Part shown: positions 55,960 through 63,617 of the stretch, in pieces
Layout of the letters: every line of letters starts with the position of its first letter
Numbering within the stretch: the stretch's first letter is position 1
Assembly (NCBI RefSeq): GCF_033100095.1
Contig: NZ_CP136921.1
Coordinates: forward strand, 3,189,001-3,253,000
DNA length: 64,000 nucleotides
DNA from: Diaphorobacter limosus
Lineage (GTDB): Bacteria; Pseudomonadota; Gammaproteobacteria; Burkholderiales; Burkholderiaceae_C
Direction of reading: 5' to 3'
Made by a program: the position numbers and the translations under genes
The notes under the pieces: generated by a model
The model's database searches: none
Seen by the model: the letters and a program-made list of their open reading frames with translations, nothing else
What the model was told of the DNA's origin: nothing

Positions 55960-56586
55960 ATGAAAAACATGGCAGCGAATCTCAGCCCCTGCGAGCGCTG
56001 CGGCGCCTGCTGCGCCACCTTCCGGGTGGATTTCTCGATCATGGAAACACAGGCGGGAGGCGGCGCGGTGCCCAATGGCCTGGCGCTGCCCGTCGCCGCC
56101 CGCACCTGCCGCCTGCGCGGCACCGACCACCTGCCGCCGCGCTGCGCGGCGCTGTCGGGCTGCGTGGGCGAGCGCGTGGCCTGCAGCATCTATACGGATA
56201 GGAAATTCAACCGCATGAGGACGACGGATAGCGAGAACATGGTCTGGTCCATCATGAGCATCATCATCATGATGGCCGGCGTGGGCTTTCTGGTCTGGGG
56301 CTGGGCCTTCCTGCGCGACCATGACGAGCAGGATCCGGTGCCGCCCAAGCATGACCCCCTGACCCGCGTGGCGCTCACCCCGTCGCAGCGCGCCCTGGGC
56401 AAGTATTTGTTCCTGGTGGTGGCGCTGTTCTGCGCCCAGGTCTTCCTGGGCGGCTTTACCGCCCACTACACGGTGGAAGGTCAGGAGTTCTACGGCATCG
56501 ATGTCACGGATAGGAAATTCAACCGCATGAGGCCAAGTATGGCGCGAGTTTTGGGCCTCGAAACACGTTCGGCCAAGGAAGGTTGA
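55960..56586 (+). pseudogene. YkgJ-type cysteine-cluster fragment fused to a quinol NO-reductase fragment
   Basis: Residues 1-78 (NLSPCERCGACCATFRVDFSIMETQ ... CAALSGCVGERVACSIY) are the Cys-rich N-terminus of a YkgJ-family protein, cut where the family continues. After a 27-bp repeat, residues ~90-182 (VWSIMSIIIMMAGVGFLVWGWAFLRDHDEQDP ... DPLTRVALTPSQRALGKYLFLVVALFCAQVFLGGFTAHYTVEGQEFYGIDV) match an internal segment of qNor (NorB/NorZ), ending at a second copy of the same repeat. Both parts are incomplete; the reading frame is open only because the repeat spacing is 312 bp. Confidence 0.75.
56194..56532. repeat. 27-bp direct repeats flanking the qnorB fragment
   Basis: ACGGATAGGAAATTC plus AACCGCATGAGG occurs identically at 56194-56220 and 56506-56532, bracketing the qNor fragment. 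Such perfect repeats suggest a recombination or insertion boundary; they are too long for ordinary target-site duplications. Confidence 0.85.
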
Positions 56587-56693
56587 GCGCTCGCTTGCCG
56601 CTCAATGGCAAGAGCTTGGGAGGCAGTATGCATTTGGGCCTGGCGCGCGCGCAGCTGCTTCCCCGCAGCGATGGATACCGCCGCTTCACTGGG

Positions 56694-58238
56694 TCACCAA
56701 TTGACGCGCTGGTCTACCTCGTCGGGTTGAGCTGCCAGATCCCAATCCGGCTCGCCTTGCGCACCATCATCCACCGGCGCGTCGCAGCCCTCCCACAGCG
56801 GTGGCCCGCGTGCCGGGGTGATGTGCGGGGGCAGACTCCACCCCGATGTGGTTCAGGATGTGGCGGATTTCGGCGCTGTGGGTGATGAAGGCAATGATGC
56901 GCATCTGCCCACCGCACATGGGGCACAGCAGCGGAAATGCCTCGTAGATGCGGGCAATCAGCACCGCCCACAAGTAATGCGCCGCTCGCTTCGGGCGTGC
57001 TTCAGGTTCGGGTGTGGGTGTGGCCGCGTTGCCCGGCGCCGCCACCCCAGGTACGCCCGCGCCAGGTTGTGCAGTCTCCACCGTGGCTGGTTGCGACGCA
57101 GCAGGCTGAGCCAGCGCCGTTACCGCCGCTCTCAGCGGCGAGTTTGGTGCCAGCACACCAAAGTAGCGGTGCCGGTGGGTGCGTGGCGGTGGCACCAGCG
57201 CGGCGATGCGGTCGATCAGTTCCAGCGGTGTGAGGTGCAGCTCATCTGCCTTGCCACCACGCTGTCACTGGTGGGCTCGCTGCGCTGTTTGGCACAGCGG
57301 TACACCAGTTTGCTTCCCTCTTTGCGTAGGCGCTCCATGGAAAACGGTGGACGCGCGCAATAGCGCAGCAGCCGCTCCAGCGCAGCGCGGTCGTGGGCTT
57401 CGATGCAGACACCGGCGTCCACCGAGAAGCCGCTGTGTTTGTAGCCCAGCATGTCTTTGGCGTCACAGTTCTCCAGCAGGCCCCGAGCAACGAAGGCGCG
57501 CAGGATGCGTTTTTGCAGGGTGGTCTGCACTTGGGCCACGGTCGCCGCATCGATGCCGCTGGCCGCGTGAAAGATGACACCCGGCGATGAGATTCGAGGG
57601 GTCGCATCAGCATCGCCCTCGCCCTCCACTTCCTCAAACACCCCGTCCACCACACAGACGTGGAAGTGGACGTGTTCGTTCAGGCTGGAGCCGAACCTGT
57701 GAATGAAGGCCACTGCGCCGATGTGCAGGTTCGCCTTGTCTGCATTGGCCGCGCCAGGGCAATGGGCTTGCAGGCTTTGTGCAATGACACGCAGGAAGAT
57801 GCGCAGCACCATATTGAGCGTGGCACTGTCGCGCTGCATGTAGTACCGCAGCCGTTTGGGCACGGAGAGCACCCACTGGCGCACCGGCAGGCGGGGGAAG
57901 ACGTGGTCGCTCAGGTGTGCCGCCGTCTCCACCATGCGCCGTGTGGTGCACGAGGGGCAGACACCACGGCCTTTGCAGGAAAAAGCCACGAAGTAGTTGT
58001 GCCCGCAGTCGCCGCAGCGAGCGCGGGCAAAGCCATGGGCAAAGATGCCGCACTCCAGATATTTTGCAAACGCCTTGCACACATAGGGCTTGGGTGTGTG
58101 GTGATCGCCCTGGCCGTCGAACTGACCCGCGCTGGCCAACTCTAGCCAGGTCTCGTAGTGCTCGGCTACCGTTTGGTACAGCAGCGTGCGTTCGGGGTGG
58201 CGCGGGCTGTAGAGCTTGGGGTTTGCAGTGGTTTGCAT
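56694..58238 (-). pseudogene. IS91-family transposase, frameshifted (copy 2)
   Basis: It is highly similar to copy 1 (CGDCGHNYFVAFSCKGRGVCPSCTTRRM, HVHFH core) but retains the C-terminal part: LVPPPRTHRHRYFGVLAPNSPLRAAVTALA ... MCGGQMRIIAFITHSAEIRHILNHIGVESAP, then GPPLWEGCDAPVDDGAQGEPDWDLAAQP to a stop at 56694. The frame breaks near 57265 (after SEPTSD) and again near 56830 in a C-run. The start is MQTTANPKLYSPRHPE at 58238. The element is in the same orientation as copy 1, ~7 kb away. Confidence 0.85.
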
Positions 58239-58346
58239 GAATACTGTACAAATGCACAGTATTCTGCGGCGATTGCTTGGGCACGCAAAGCACAAGGCCC
58301 GAACCGTTGCCGGTTCGGGCCTTGTCTGGGCAGTTTGAAGGCGGGT

Positions 58347-58471
58347 CTATTTGCGCGCAGGCGGCACATCGGTACAGCTGCCATGCGCCACCTCTGCGGC
58401 CATGCCGATGCTCTCACCCAGCGTGGGGTGCGGGTGGATGGTCTTGCCGATGTCCACCGCATCAGCTCCCA
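58347..58471 (-). pseudogene. lpdA: 3' fragment of lpdA (copy 2) with its terminator
   Basis: 41 codons encode the E3 C-terminus [45 protein letters not shown], with the matching terminator hairpin at 58293-58324 (13-bp stem). The nucleotide sequence differs from copy 1 at many third positions, so the two fragments come from different lpdA alleles rather than from a local duplication. It ends abruptly at the nirC remnant. Confidence 0.8.
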
Positions 58472-58593
58472 TCTATCTTGTCTGGAACGAAATCCCGGTG
58501 GTGCTGGGCAATCTGGTGGGTGGCCTGGCCTTCACCGGCCTGACGCTCTACACCACGCATGCGCGTACCGCGCCGCAGCGGGCGCTGGGCTGA
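58471..58593 (+). pseudogene. nirC: 3' remnant of a formate/nitrite transporter gene (nirC-like)
   Basis: The last 40 codons read [44 protein letters not shown], the final membrane helix of the FocA/NirC family (the NxxPVxLGNxxGG motif). No start or earlier helices are present. Its orientation is that of nirB. In many bacteria nirB is followed by nirD and nirC, so this is probably the far side of the interrupted nitrite-reductase operon. Confidence 0.7.
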
Positions 58594-58697
58594 GCCGCTG
58601 GAGGAAAGGCCGGGGGGAAGGCCAGCGCTGTTGCAGCGCCTAAAATGACCGGTTCGCGTGCGCCCGGCCGCACGCCCTTACCGAATCGCCCCCAGCC

Positions 58698-59635
58698 ATG
58701 CTCACCTTCCAACAAATCATCCTCAAACTGCAAACCTACTGGGCCGACCAGGGTTGCGCGCTTTGCAGCCCTACGACATGGAAGTCGGCGCCGGTACGTC
58801 GCATACAGCTACTTTTTTAAGAGCATTGGGGCCAGAGCCCTGGAAAGCCGCCTACGTGCAGCCCAGCCGCCGGCCCAAGGACGGGCGCTATGGCGACAAC
58901 CCCAATCGCTTGCAGCACTATTACCAGTACCAGGTGGTGCTTAAGCCCGCGCCGGCCAACATCCTGGAGCTGTACCTGGGCTCGCTCGAAGCGCTGGGCT
59001 TTGACCTGAAGAAGAACGACATCCGCTTCGTCGAGGACGACTGGGAGAACCCCACGCTGGGCGCCTGGGGCCTGGGCTGGGAGGTGTGGTTGAACGGCAT
59101 GGAGGTGACGCAGTTCACCTATTTCCAGCAGGTCGCCGGCATCGACTGCAAGCCCGCCACGGGCGAGATCACCTACGGCCTGGAGCGCCTGGCCATGTAC
59201 CTGCAGGGCGTGGACAACGTCTACAACCTGACCTGGACGGATGGCCTGACCTATGGCGACGTCTACCACCAGAACGAGGTCGAGCAGTCCACCTACAACT
59301 TCGAGCATTCGGATGCCGAGTTTTTGTTCACCGCCTTTGGCGCGCATGAAAAGCAGGCCCAGCATTTGATGGGCGAGCAGCTGGCGCTGCCGGCCTACGA
59401 GCAGGTGCTTAAGGCCGCGCACACCTTCAATCTGCTGGATGCACGCGGTGCGATCAGCGTTACCGAGCGCGCCGCCTACATTGGCCGCATCCGCAACCTG
59501 GCGCGCGCCGTGGGCAAGAGTTACCTGGACAGCCGCGCGCGCCTGGGTTTCCCCATGGCGCCCAAGGCGCATGCCGATGAGGTGCTGGCGGAGCTGGCCA
59601 AGGCGGCCGAGCAGCAGCAGAAAAAAGCGGCTTGA
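58698..59635 (+). pseudogene. glyQ: Glycyl-tRNA synthetase alpha subunit, one-base deletion
   Basis: It starts [22 protein letters not shown], then loses the frame: where a Leu-Leu-Gln-Pro is expected the sequence has one base too few at the T-run 58762-58764. From there the second frame gives [61 protein letters not shown] to KKAA, an otherwise perfect GlyQ. GlyQ is essential, so either a functional copy exists elsewhere or this is a sequencing error. Confidence 0.85.
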
Positions 59636-59648
59636 GGAGCAACCACAC

Positions 59649-59755
59649 TCCCTCTCCCCCTTGGGGGAGAGGGCAGGGGTGAGGGGGTGCCAGGGCCCAG
59701 CGCCCAGCCCGAGCCCACCCTCACCCCCACCCTCTCCCGCCAGCGGGAGAGGGAG
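59649..59755. repeat. Long inverted repeat of CCCTCTCC/CCTCACCC type, copy B
   Basis: CTCCCTCTCCCCC ... AGGGGTGAGGG (59649-59685) and CCCTCACCCCC ... GAGAGGGAG (59718-59755) are inverted arms of the same kind as at 8730-8818. It occupies the glyQ-glyS gap. Confidence 0.75.
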
Positions 59756-59774
59756 TCAGACAAGATCACACACC

Positions 59775-60203
59775 ATGACCCATTCAAACCTTCTTGTTGA
59801 ACTCTTCGTCGAAGAACTGCCTCCGAAGGCCCTGCAAAAGCTCGGCGACGCCTTTGCCGGCGTGCTGCGCGAGCAGCTTGCCACCCAGGGCCTGTGCGCG
59901 GCCGACGCGCCGCTCACCGCCTACGCCTCGCCGCGCCGCCTGGCCGCGCATATCGGCAACGTGCTGGACCAGGCGCCCGACAAGGCCGTGTCGCAAAAGC
60001 TCATGCCCGTGGCCGTGGGTCTGGGCAGCGATGGCTTGCCCACACCGGCGCTGCTCAAGAAACTGGCCGCGCTGGGCGCCGACGCCTCGGTCGTGGCGGG
60101 TCTCAAGCGCGTGCATGACGGTAAGGCCGAGCTGCTGTTCTACGAGAGCCAGGCACGCGGCGCCACGCTGGCCCAGGGCCTGCAAAAAGCGCTGGACGAA
60201 GCC
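59775..60203 (+). pseudogene. glyS: Glycyl-tRNA synthetase beta subunit, N-terminal fragment
   Basis: The first ~143 codons are a normal GlyS N-terminus (NLLVELFVEELPPKALQKLGDAFAGVLREQLATQGL, LTAYASPRRLAAHIGNVLDQAPDKAVSQKLMPVAVGLGSDGLPTPALLKKLAALGADAS, LLFYESQARGATLAQGLQKALDEA). The family is ~700 aa long; the rest is missing. At 60201 a repeat of glyS sequence leads into an unrelated hydrolase gene in another frame. The product would lack the catalytic and tRNA-binding parts. Confidence 0.88.
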
Positions 60204-60228
60204 AGGCACGCGGCGCCACGCTGGCCCA
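60148..60228. repeat. 28-bp direct repeat at the glyS breakpoint
   Basis: GCCAGGCACGCGGCGCCACG plus CTGGCCCA occurs at 60148-60175 and again at 60201-60228, 53 bp apart. The second copy is fused directly to hydrolase sequence, marking the recombination junction. Confidence 0.88.
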
Positions 60229-61054
60229 CCGCACCGAGCAGAGCAAACTGCCCGCCTACCTGGCCGCGCTGCGCGCGGGCGTGCAAGCACAGCGCCTGCT
60301 GGATGCGGGGCGCACGCCCGCTGAGCTCGATGCCGCGCTCAAGAGCGAACCGACGCTGCCCCATGCGCGCTTTGACACGGCATACCGCTCGATCGCCGGG
60401 AGCCTGGCCGCCACCATCGTTGCCCAGCAAGACCCGAGGTATCTCGGGCGCTCGAAACCGCTGGCGCTGGACAATGACGATTCGGTCTGGAACGCCGTGG
60501 TCTGCAACGATGAAGCGTTGCCGCACAAGGACTTGTCCTATTGGGTGGATGCCGGCTTTGCGCTGGCGCGCCAACTGCCCTTCGTCTCCACCCGCAACGT
60601 TGCCAGTCAACCCTGCCTGCACTGGCAAGAGCGCGCCAGCTACACCAAGCCCGCGCTCACCCGCCTGAAGGACGTGCCGCTGATGATGCTGCAATCGGCG
60701 TATGACGTGCCCACGCCCGCCGCCGGCGCGCAGCGTACCTTCGAGCAACTGCCCGCCGCGCGCATGGTGCACGTGCAGGATGAAGGCGGCCATGGCCTGC
60801 TGTTCTATGGCACCGACTGCGTCGAGCTCAACGTCTGGGGCCATCTGCTGGGCCAGCCACCCGCCGCGCGCGAGACCACCTGCGCGGGCAAGGCGCTGCC
60901 GCTGGAGGACGGAGACACCGGAGCAGCCCAAAAGGCGGCACCGGTTTCCAATTTCACCGACCCGGTGCTGGCCGAGCGCCTGATCCGCACCATGCGCCGT
61001 GCGATCGACGGGCCGATGGATGCCGCCGCCGGGGCAAACACAAGTGCTTGGTGA
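60221..61054 (+). pseudogene. Alpha/beta-hydrolase (TAP-like) C-terminal part
   Basis: About 277 codons, from AHRTEQSKLPAYLAALRAG to GANTSAW. The C-terminal TAP-like module is clear: TRLKDVPLMMLQSAYDVPTPAAGAQRTFEQLPAARMVHVQDEGGHGLLFYGTDCVELNVWGHLLG, with the expected catalytic Asp (SAYD) and His (GGHG). The N-terminal half with the GxSxG nucleophile elbow is missing because of the fusion to glyS. A GTG at 60281 could start a truncated product without nucleophile. Confidence 0.75.
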
Positions 61055-61064
61055 GCCCGCCGCG

Positions 61065-61472
61065 ATGACCGCCTTCGCACACCGCCACCTGCCCCAAGCG
61101 CCCGACGTACTCGCGCCCGACGGCTCTGAGGTTCGCATCCTGCTGGCCTTCGAGCAGCAAGGCTCGATGGCGCACTTTCGCCTGCCCGCAGGGGCTGTGG
61201 CCAAGGCGGTAGTGCACGCCAGCGTGCAAGAGCTGTGGTACGTGCTTGAAGGGCGCGGGCAGATGTGGCGCCGCCAGGGCGAAGGCGAGCATGCGCGCGA
61301 AGAGGTGCTGGCGCTTGAACCCGGCCTGTGCCTGTCGATACCCGTGGGCACGCGCTTTCAGTTTCGCGCGGCGCTTGACGCGCCCCTGAGCGCGGTGGCC
61401 ATCACCCTGCCGCCCTGGCCCGGGGCGGATGAGGCGCAGTTCGTGCAGGGGCCGTGGGTGGCCAGTGTTTGA
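61065..61472 (+). CDS. Cupin-domain protein
   Basis: 135 aa beta-barrel protein. The cupin motif regions are visible as VVHASVQELWYVLEGRGQMWRR and LEPGLCLSIPVGTRFQFRAALDAPLSAVAITLPPWPG, but the metal-binding His/Glu set is incomplete (HAS...E, no clear second His), so binding rather than catalysis is possible. It begins MTAFAHRHLPQAPDVLAPDGSEVRILLAF, ten bases after the hydrolase remnant. The start at 61065 is the first ATG before conserved sequence. Function unknown. Confidence 0.8.
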   Translation: MTAFAHRHLPQAPDVLAPDGSEVRILLAFEQQGSMAHFRLPAGAVAKAVVHASVQELWYVLEGRGQMWRRQGEGEHAREEVLALEPGLCLSIPVGTRFQFRAALDAPLSAVAITLPPWPGADEAQFVQGPWVASV

Positions 61473-61567
61473 TTGAAAGCCGAGGTATTGGGCGCGTGCC
61501 CTTCTCTTGCGACTTGAAAACGATGCGCACACGGGCTGTGAGGACGACTAACCTGTTTGCCAAATAA

Positions 61568-61580
61568 AACCATTTTGGTT
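61568..61580. promoter_or_regulatory. MqsA-type operator palindrome
   Basis: AACCA-TTT-TGGTT lies 12 bp before the mqsR start. In E. coli MqsA binds AACCT-N3-AGGTT palindromes in its own promoter; the same outer half-sites and spacing here support autoregulation by the MqsA/MqsRA complex. Confidence 0.75.
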
Positions 61581-61591
61581 AAAATTGATCC

Positions 61592-61888
61592 ATGGAAAAG
61601 GGGACGCCTCATTGCAAGCTGACCATCGTCAAAACCTTGGTTGAAGCAGGCAAGGTGCGTACCACGCACACGGCGCGCAATGGCGCGAACGAGTTGGGGT
61701 TTTCCTATACCGAAATGCTGAGCGTGGTGCTCGCGCTGACGCAGGCAGACTTTTACAAGAGCATGACAACCCATGCCGATCACACGATCTGGCAGGACGT
61801 GTATCGACCGAACACGCGGGCGGGCGACGTGTACCTGAAGCTGACGGTCGTTGAAGACGTCCTGATCGTGTCTTTCAAGGAGCTATGA
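61592..61888 (+). CDS. mqsR: MqsR-family mRNA interferase toxin
   Basis: 98 aa, the E. coli length. The sequence GTPHCKLTIVKTLVEAGKVRTTHTARNGANELGFSYTEMLSVVLALTQADFYKSMTTHADHTIWQDVYRPNTRAGDVYLKLTVVEDVLIVSFKEL contains the RelE-like fold and the C-terminal Tyr/Lys catalytic area (VYLKL) of MqsR, which cleaves mRNA at GCN sites. It precedes mqsA with a 4-base overlap, the unusual toxin-first order of this family. It appears intact. Confidence 0.95.
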   Translation: MEKGTPHCKLTIVKTLVEAGKVRTTHTARNGANELGFSYTEMLSVVLALTQADFYKSMTTHADHTIWQDVYRPNTRAGDVYLKLTVVEDVLIVSFKEL

Positions 61889-62289
61889 CCATGAAATGTC
61901 CTGTCTGCGGCGGTGCCGAACTGATCCACGACACCCGCGACCTGCCCTATACCTACAAGGGTGAGACCACTACGATTGCGGCGGTGACGGGCGACTTCTG
62001 CCCTGCCTGCGCCGAGTCCATTTTGGATGATGCCGAATCCCGGCGTGTGATGCGCGAGATGCGCGTCTTTTCCAAACAGATCAACGCAGCCATCGTCGAT
62101 CCGGCTTTCATCGTGGACGTGCGCAAGAAGCTCGACCTGGACCAGCGTGAAGCGGCCGAAATTTTTGGCGGCGGCGTCAATGCCTTCTCGCGCTACGAGA
62201 CTGGCAAGACCAAACCGCCCCTGGCCTTGGTCAAATTGTTCAGGCTGCTGGATCGCCACCCAGACCTGCTGAGCGAAGTCCGATCCTGA
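61885..62289 (+). CDS. mqsA: MqsA-family antitoxin and transcriptional regulator
   Basis: 134 aa. The N-terminal zinc domain has two CxxC pairs (MKCPVCGG and FCPACAE). The C-terminal HTH_XRE-like DNA-binding domain is LDLDQREAAEIFGGGVNAFSRYETGKTKPPLALVKLFRLLDRHPDLL. It neutralises MqsR through the zinc domain and represses the operon through the HTH. The start overlaps the mqsR stop. Confidence 0.95.
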   Translation: MTMKCPVCGGAELIHDTRDLPYTYKGETTTIAAVTGDFCPACAESILDDAESRRVMREMRVFSKQINAAIVDPAFIVDVRKKLDLDQREAAEIFGGGVNAFSRYETGKTKPPLALVKLFRLLDRHPDLLSEVRS

Positions 62290-62293
62290 GACG

Positions 62294-62446
62294 GTGGAGC
62301 CCTCCAGCTTCGTCGCCTTCAAGCATTGGCTGGCGGCCCAGGCGCCCCACCGCACCGCACCCAAACGCCGCCGCGATCAGCGACAAGCCGAAATCGTGCA
62401 GGCCCTGCTCGATGAAAAAATGCTGTTTGCCAAGGACGATGGTTGA
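62294..62446 (+). CDS. Small uncharacterised ORF after mqsA
   Basis: 50 codons from a GTG: VEPSSFVAFKHWLAAQAPHR followed by a basic helix (KRRRDQRQAEIVQALLDEKMLFAKDDG) and two adjacent TGA stops. Its composition looks protein-like and it begins 5 bp after mqsA. It may be a remnant of a larger gene. No ribosome-binding site stands out. Confidence 0.35.
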   Translation: MEPSSFVAFKHWLAAQAPHRTAPKRRRDQRQAEIVQALLDEKMLFAKDDG

Positions 62447-62641
62447 TGACTTGTCAACGCTCTGCCAAAGAGCCAAGGAGTTGCGAAAAGCAAGCGTGCC
62501 GAGCCGAGGGATAACCCGGAAAACCAGGCGGAAAAAATTGCTTACACTCGGGCGACCGTGCGCTTGCCGGGAGGGCTGCGCACCAGCATTGCAAAAAACA
62601 ACAAGGCCATGCCGAACTTTTACGCCAATTGCAACCTAACT

Positions 62642-62685
62642 GCCGAGCCGAGCCGAGCCGAGCCGAGCCGAGCCGAGCCGAGCCG
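62642..62685. repeat. Pentanucleotide tandem repeat (GCCGA), 8.8 units
   Basis: Eight perfect GCCGA units plus GCCG. It lies 107 bp before the DUF1566-type gene. The gap 62447-62792 otherwise contains only an isolated hairpin terminator and no recognisable gene. Confidence 0.95.
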
Positions 62686-62718
62686 CTTTAGCGCCTCTTT
62701 TTCTCCATTCGCCTTTTG

Positions 62719-62754
62719 AAGCGCCGTCCAGGCCTGCCTGGACGGCGCTTTTTT
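62719..62754. terminator. Strong Rho-independent terminator upstream of the DGR target gene
   Basis: AAGCGCCGTCCAGG / CCTGGACGGCGCTT is a perfect 14-bp stem with a 4-base loop, followed by TTTT. It insulates the target gene from upstream transcription, so a promoter would have to lie in the 38 bp before the start codon or overlap the hairpin. Confidence 0.9.
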
Positions 62755-62792
62755 GCGTCTTGTTTTCTGACACCCACCCAAGGACACTTGGC

Positions 62793-63593
62793 ATGATCTC
62801 TACCGCAACTCCAGACTTTCGCCCTCTCGCGCTCCTGCCTTGGCTGGCCCTGGCCCTGTGCTCCGCCCCCGCCACGCAGGCGCAAACCCGCCCCCTGAAC
62901 GACACCGGCATCACCTGGAGCGGCCACGCCACCAGTGGCAACGCCACCACCTGCGACAGCGGCCACCCCGCCGGGCAAGACTGCCACTACGGGCGTGATA
63001 AGGCCGCAGCCGATGGTGCGCTGACTAAAGTGGGCGCCAGCACCCCGAACAACGGCGTGGCCAATGGTTTTGACTACACCAAGATCGCCAACAACGGCAG
63101 CGTGCTGCCCGCCAATGCCGCCTTGGGCAGCAGCCCCGGCGACTGGGCCTGCACCCGCGACAACGTCACCGGCCTGATCTGGGAGGTCAAGACCACCAGC
63201 GGCCTGCGCAGCCAAGCCCACACCTATTCTTGGTACATGACGGGCAGCCCCGATGGCAACGCCGGAACCGCCAGCGGTGGCACTTGCGAGACCGAAGGCC
63301 GCTGCGACACCGAAAAATACGTGGCCGACGTGAACGCCACCAACCTGTGCGGCCACACCGACTGGCGCATGCCCACCGTCAAGGAGCTCGAAGGCATTGC
63401 CGACCTGGGGCGTAGCAACCCGGCCATCGACCCCACTTATTTCCCGAATACACCGTCTTCGTACGTCTGGTCGGGTTCGCCCAATGCCGGTTATTCGAGC
63501 TACGCGTGGAACGTGAATTTCGGCTATGGCAACGCCAACGACGGCCTCCGCAGCAGCAGCAGCCGCGTTCGCTTGGTGCGCGCGGGACAGTGA
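62793..63593 (+). CDS. Secreted DUF1566 (Lcl/C-type-lectin-fold) protein, probable DGR target
   Basis: 266 aa. A signal peptide (LALLPWLALALCSAPATQA, cleaved near AQT) precedes a Gly/Asn/Thr-rich body. The C-terminal DUF1566 domain contains GDWACTRDNVTGLIWEVKT, NLCGHTDWRMPTVKELEGIADLGRSNPAIDPTYFPNTPSSYVWSGSP and ends in SSSSRVRLVRAGQ. DUF1566 domains have a C-type-lectin-like ligand-binding fold and are frequent variable proteins of diversity-generating retroelements (DGRs). The last ~45 codons have the mutagenised-codon look of a variable region. AAGGA lies ten bases before the ATG. An avd gene follows 24 bp later. Confidence 0.85.
   Translation: MISTATPDFRPLALLPWLALALCSAPATQAQTRPLNDTGITWSGHATSGNATTCDSGHPAGQDCHYGRDKAAADGALTKVGASTPNNGVANGFDYTKIANNGSVLPANAALGSSPGDWACTRDNVTGLIWEVKTTSGLRSQAHTYSWYMTGSPDGNAGTASGGTCETEGRCDTEKYVADVNATNLCGHTDWRMPTVKELEGIADLGRSNPAIDPTYFPNTPSSYVWSGSPNAGYSSYAWNVNFGYGNANDGLRSSSSRVRLVRAGQ
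63456..63593 (+). other. Candidate DGR variable region (VR)
   Basis: From 63483 to 63572, 26 of 30 codons end in C or T, and the 19 codons from AAT (63516) to CGC (63572) do so without exception, encoding mostly Asn, Ser, Gly, Tyr, Ala, Asp and Arg. This is the trace of adenine-directed mutagenesis of AAY codons copied from a template. The GC-rich 3' end, CGCGTTCGCTTGGTGCGCGC, resembles an initiation-of-mutagenic-homing site. The exact borders are estimates because the template repeat is not in the window. Confidence 0.65.
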
Positions 63594-63617
63594 TTTTGCT
63601 TTTTCCCCTGTCTGCCC

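Noticed and set aside
55960..56586. Chimeric reading frame taken as a functional fused redox protein
   Set aside because: Both parts stop in the middle of conserved domains and the join is exactly a 27-bp repeat, so it is debris rather than a designed fusion.
48224..58471. IS6/IS91 block interpreted as a classical composite transposon
   Set aside because: The outer ends are different element types, no target duplication is visible and IS91-type elements do not move as composite transposons; rolling-circle capture plus IS6-mediated deletion fits better.
62642..62685. Short-period repeat that might suggest a CRISPR array
   Set aside because: The 5-bp units are contiguous with no spacers; it is a simple tandem repeat.
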